Shown one piece after another: positions 61,461-64,000 of a stretch of DNA of 64,000 nt. Origin of the DNA: Zanthoxylum bungeanum (taxonomy: Eukaryota; Streptophyta; Magnoliopsida; Sapindales; Rutaceae); the NCBI GenBank assembly GCA_019454045.1, contig SKCR01031868.1, forward strand, positions 62,001 to 126,000, given 5' to 3'. Position 1 is the first letter of the stretch, and each line of letters starts with the position of its first letter. The notes below the pieces were generated by a model. The model was not told the DNA's origin. It did not search any database and saw nothing but the letters and a program-made list of their open reading frames with translations. A program made the position numbers and the translations under genes.

Positions 61461-61680
61461 AGTTATGATACTTTTGGTTTGGAAGCTAAAGTAATTTTAA
61501 GTGGTTTAATGAAAAACTTATAACACCTTTGTTAATATTTTGATTCAAAGTTATTATTTAAAAATCATAATTACTAGACTATAAAATTTTATTTTGCAGC
61601 TAATTTTATTTCACAGTAGTTGTGGCTTAAAAAGCCACAAGCCACAACATTAAAATGCCAAACGGAGCCTTAATATCTAG
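61461..61680. mobile_element. Possible MITE ending in an AACGGAGCCTTA terminus
   Basis: The right end CCAAACGGAGCCTTA (about 61658-61672) is typical of small plant DNA transposons. The internal palindrome GTGGCTTAAAAAGCCAC (61622-61638) is clear. The left end (TTTGGTTTGGAAGCTAAAG) pairs poorly. Confidence 0.45.
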
Positions 61681-62990
61681 TTGCTACCGTACGTTCCAAA
61701 ATGGGCAGTTTGTTTTTAAGCACCGCACGTGTTTGATCATCAGACCTCTTGTAAGTTATATAAAATAGTGTGTTGGAAAAATTGTTAAATTCACTCTCAA
61801 AAACCAATTTATAAGCAAAAGGTGCCTAAGGATTTATATTTTCGTCTAAATTATTATTTTTTAGTTGATATGAGTGAGCTTAATGACAACCGACGTTCAC
61901 TATAAGAAGCCATTATTTTCAATTGGGTGACTTGGCAAATCTCTTCTTTTTATATATTTAAGGTTTCTATTTATAACAAGAAGCCGCATATATACCAACT
62001 CTATACTTAATATGGTACATCCAATCCCATACTTCACATGGTGTCCCATTCTTTTAAAAATACATATGTACAACTTACCCTTAGAAGAAAAATGCGTATA
62101 AACTTATATTCTCTATTAGACTCATATGCGATTTAGGATCCTAACATGTGTTAGGGATACTTTACTTCTCAACCTAATGGAATATATTTTTTTAAACAAA
62201 GAAAAATGCAATGGTTTTCAAGTAACATTCTCGAGTAATCAGACATGGATTTATTTGATGACAAGCTCTTAACTTATAAAACTACTTGGGTTATTCATTT
62301 AATAGATGAACGTCATGTTATTTAAGATGAAAATTTAGAATGTTACTCAAAAAAATATTTTAAAATAAAAAATGCATCCAATTGGTTGAATTGGATTAAT
62401 TCATACTTATTATAAATATAGATTATGTATTCTCACCATTCAATTTTATATCAATCTATTATTTATTGTGATATCTAATATCGATTAGGAAAGATGAAGG
62501 TAACATATTTATAAATAATGGATTCTTTTAACTAAAATATACTCGCACGTCAAAAATAAAATGTAAAAGTAAAATTAATATAAATGAACAATATATGACT
62601 AGTGTGTTCGTTCATTACACTTGTATGGATCAAAATGAAAAAGTTAATTATTATCCTTTAATTCAAGTTAAAACAAAACTAATAAAAATGAAAATAAAAT
62701 AAGGTTAGAAAGAAAAAGAGGGAGATGATAGGCAACATTTATTCTTAATTTCTCAAGGCAGTTTTGCCAACTTGTGAAAGAAGGAACTTCATTTAAAAAA
62801 AAAAAAAACATATACATTCCTTTTTGTTTTTGTTTTATATATTTAAATGATAATAAAAAAGTAATAATAAGGTCTATTAATTAAGCTCTACTAAAAATAT
62901 ACAAATAAAAACTCTCGTAAAATAATTAAAACCACAAATATAATTCTAACAACAAAAGAAAAAAAACTCTTATACAAACAACAATCAACT
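61681..62990. other. Intergenic and promoter DNA before the Agenet gene
   Basis: AT-rich, no coding region recognised. The last few hundred bases are expected to contain the promoter of the gene starting near 62995. Confidence 0.4.
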
Positions 62991-63805
62991 TACCGAACGA
63001 ACGTTTCTCTTCAATCAAAGCAAGGTCGATCAATTTTCTTTTTTCTTTTTATGTTTCATAATTTAGTTTTTTTTTTAATCATTTAGGATCTGATTTTGCG
63101 TTTAATTTATTATTTATTTGTTTGGATTAATATTTAATGCAGACAGGTTTAAATTTTGCTTGTTTACTCGTTATTATTTTCTTTTATTATTCAGTTTCTG
63201 TCTCTGTTTGGTGGCTGAGAATTTTAAGTTTTTTTTTTTAAAAAAAAAATTAGAAAAGTTTGAACTTAGTAAAACACTTTTTTGAAGCTTGGTTTATTTT
63301 AGCTTGTTTTATTTCAGATTTTTGATAATTTTGATTATTTTTTTTCTTGCATTTTCTCAGCAACCAATCAGAGGCCGAAGTGTTTCAGGGTATGTATGTA
63401 GTGCCATTCAATTTTTCTGATCCTTGAATCTGCTTTGACTGATCGCTTCAGTATTGTTTTTGTTCTTTGATTTTTCTTTTAAGGTCTCTATTTGTTGAGT
63501 TCTGCATTGAAATTTTCAAAGATTATGTTTGTTTGGTAGAATAAGAAATGAAAGACCTTCACGTGAATAAATGCAGCTGTGTTTTTGCTTGGTTGATTTG
63601 ATTTTGATTTTATAAATCTCAATCGTGGATGATCATTATAAATGTCTTTCAACAATTGAGTCATTTTGTCACAGTTTAATTATGGTGTTTGAATCTTCTT
63701 CGTTGTTTTTGATGCTATCTTCTTGGTTCCATTTTGTTTCTCATTGAATCACTGTTTTGCAGCAGATTTGGAAATATTGAGATTTCTGGTGTTATAACAG
63801 CAGTA

Positions 63806-64000
63806 ATGAGGTTTAAGAAAGGTGATAAAGTGGAAGTTTTAAGCCAAAAGGAGGTGCCCTCGGGCTCCTGGCGCTGTGGGGAGATAATTTTTGTTAATGG
63901 CCACAACTACACTGTTAGATACAATGAGGATGCAGATTCTACTGACAAGGCGGTCTTGGAGAGAGTATCTTGTAAGAACATCAGGCCTTGCCCTCCTTCA
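63806..64000 (+). CDS. Agenet-domain protein, 5' end only
   Basis: The first 65 codons, open to the window edge. The opening MRFKKGDKVEVLSQKEVPSG with SWRCGEII, NYTVRYNED and CKNIRPCPPS is the first half of a plant Agenet (Tudor-like) domain, which reads modified chromatin or binds RNA/protein partners in the nucleus. The Met at 63806 begins the domain exactly as in family members. 5' UTR exons are suggested upstream: about 62995-63030 ending at AAGCAAG|GTCG, a small one at 63359-63390 between TTTTCTCAG and GGTATG, and one beginning after TTTTGCAG near 63763. The rest of the gene lies outside, so the subtype (ENT/Agenet or plain Agenet) is unknown. Confidence 0.82.
   Translation, partial: MRFKKGDKVEVLSQKEVPSGSWRCGEIIFVNGHNYTVRYNEDADSTDKAVLERVSCKNIRPCPPS

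Overview
The window is nuclear DNA from a flowering plant, almost certainly a eudicot. The evidence is GT-AG introns, plant-only gene families (AGC-VIII kinase, PB1/Raf-like MAPKKK, DUF1644 protein, Agenet protein), plant LTR retrotransposons, an Au-like SINE, and AT-rich intergenic DNA packed with small transposons. The species cannot be named from this sequence.

Seven host genes are present. From left to right they are: exon 1 of a PINOID2-like AGC kinase (minus, 5148-5716); an 8-exon PB1/Raf-like kinase (minus, 11267-17676); a DUF1644 zinc-binding protein (plus, 31215-32240, with a long 5' UTR intron); a 9-exon acyl-protein thioesterase-like hydrolase (minus, 33075-37951); an intronless receptor-like kinase of the At5g20050 type (minus, 40054-41424); a 7-exon PRMT6-like arginine methyltransferase (plus, 55199-59436); and the start of an Agenet-domain gene (plus, from 63806). 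All splice models were assembled by hand, and reading phase closes across every junction. The genes look like unrelated housekeeping and signalling genes, not a pathway cluster.

The rest is a dense, nested transposon landscape. 1-4940 is the 3' part of a Copia element sitting downstream of the PINOID-like exon. 6105-6580 holds two hairpin MITEs. 7161-8111 holds a probable solo LTR and a tRNA-derived SINE. About 18030-23395 is a decayed Mutator-like element with a transposase relic and an opposing ULP1/C48 protease relic, and it is split by two hAT elements. 24395-27973 is a complete non-coding LTR element with 5-bp target duplication whose interior is a three-phase tandem array. A solo LTR of the same family lies at 44853-45707. 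29776-30893 is a hAT element inside which a second hAT is inserted. 36301-37516 is a probable solo LTR inside the thioesterase gene. 42056-43485 and 53995-54944 are MITEs carrying further insertions. 48806-53657 is a degraded Ale/Retrofit-like Copia.

The clearest pattern is a set of non-autonomous hAT-type elements. Most have exact or one-mismatch 8-bp target duplications, and several carry subterminal arrays of their own short GC-rich motif. Four of them sit inside introns of host genes. The most unusual single object is the non-coding LTR element: its three successive repeat types (44-bp, 44/88-bp and 83-bp) share the same inverted-repeat core, CTCGG-N16/17-CCGAG.
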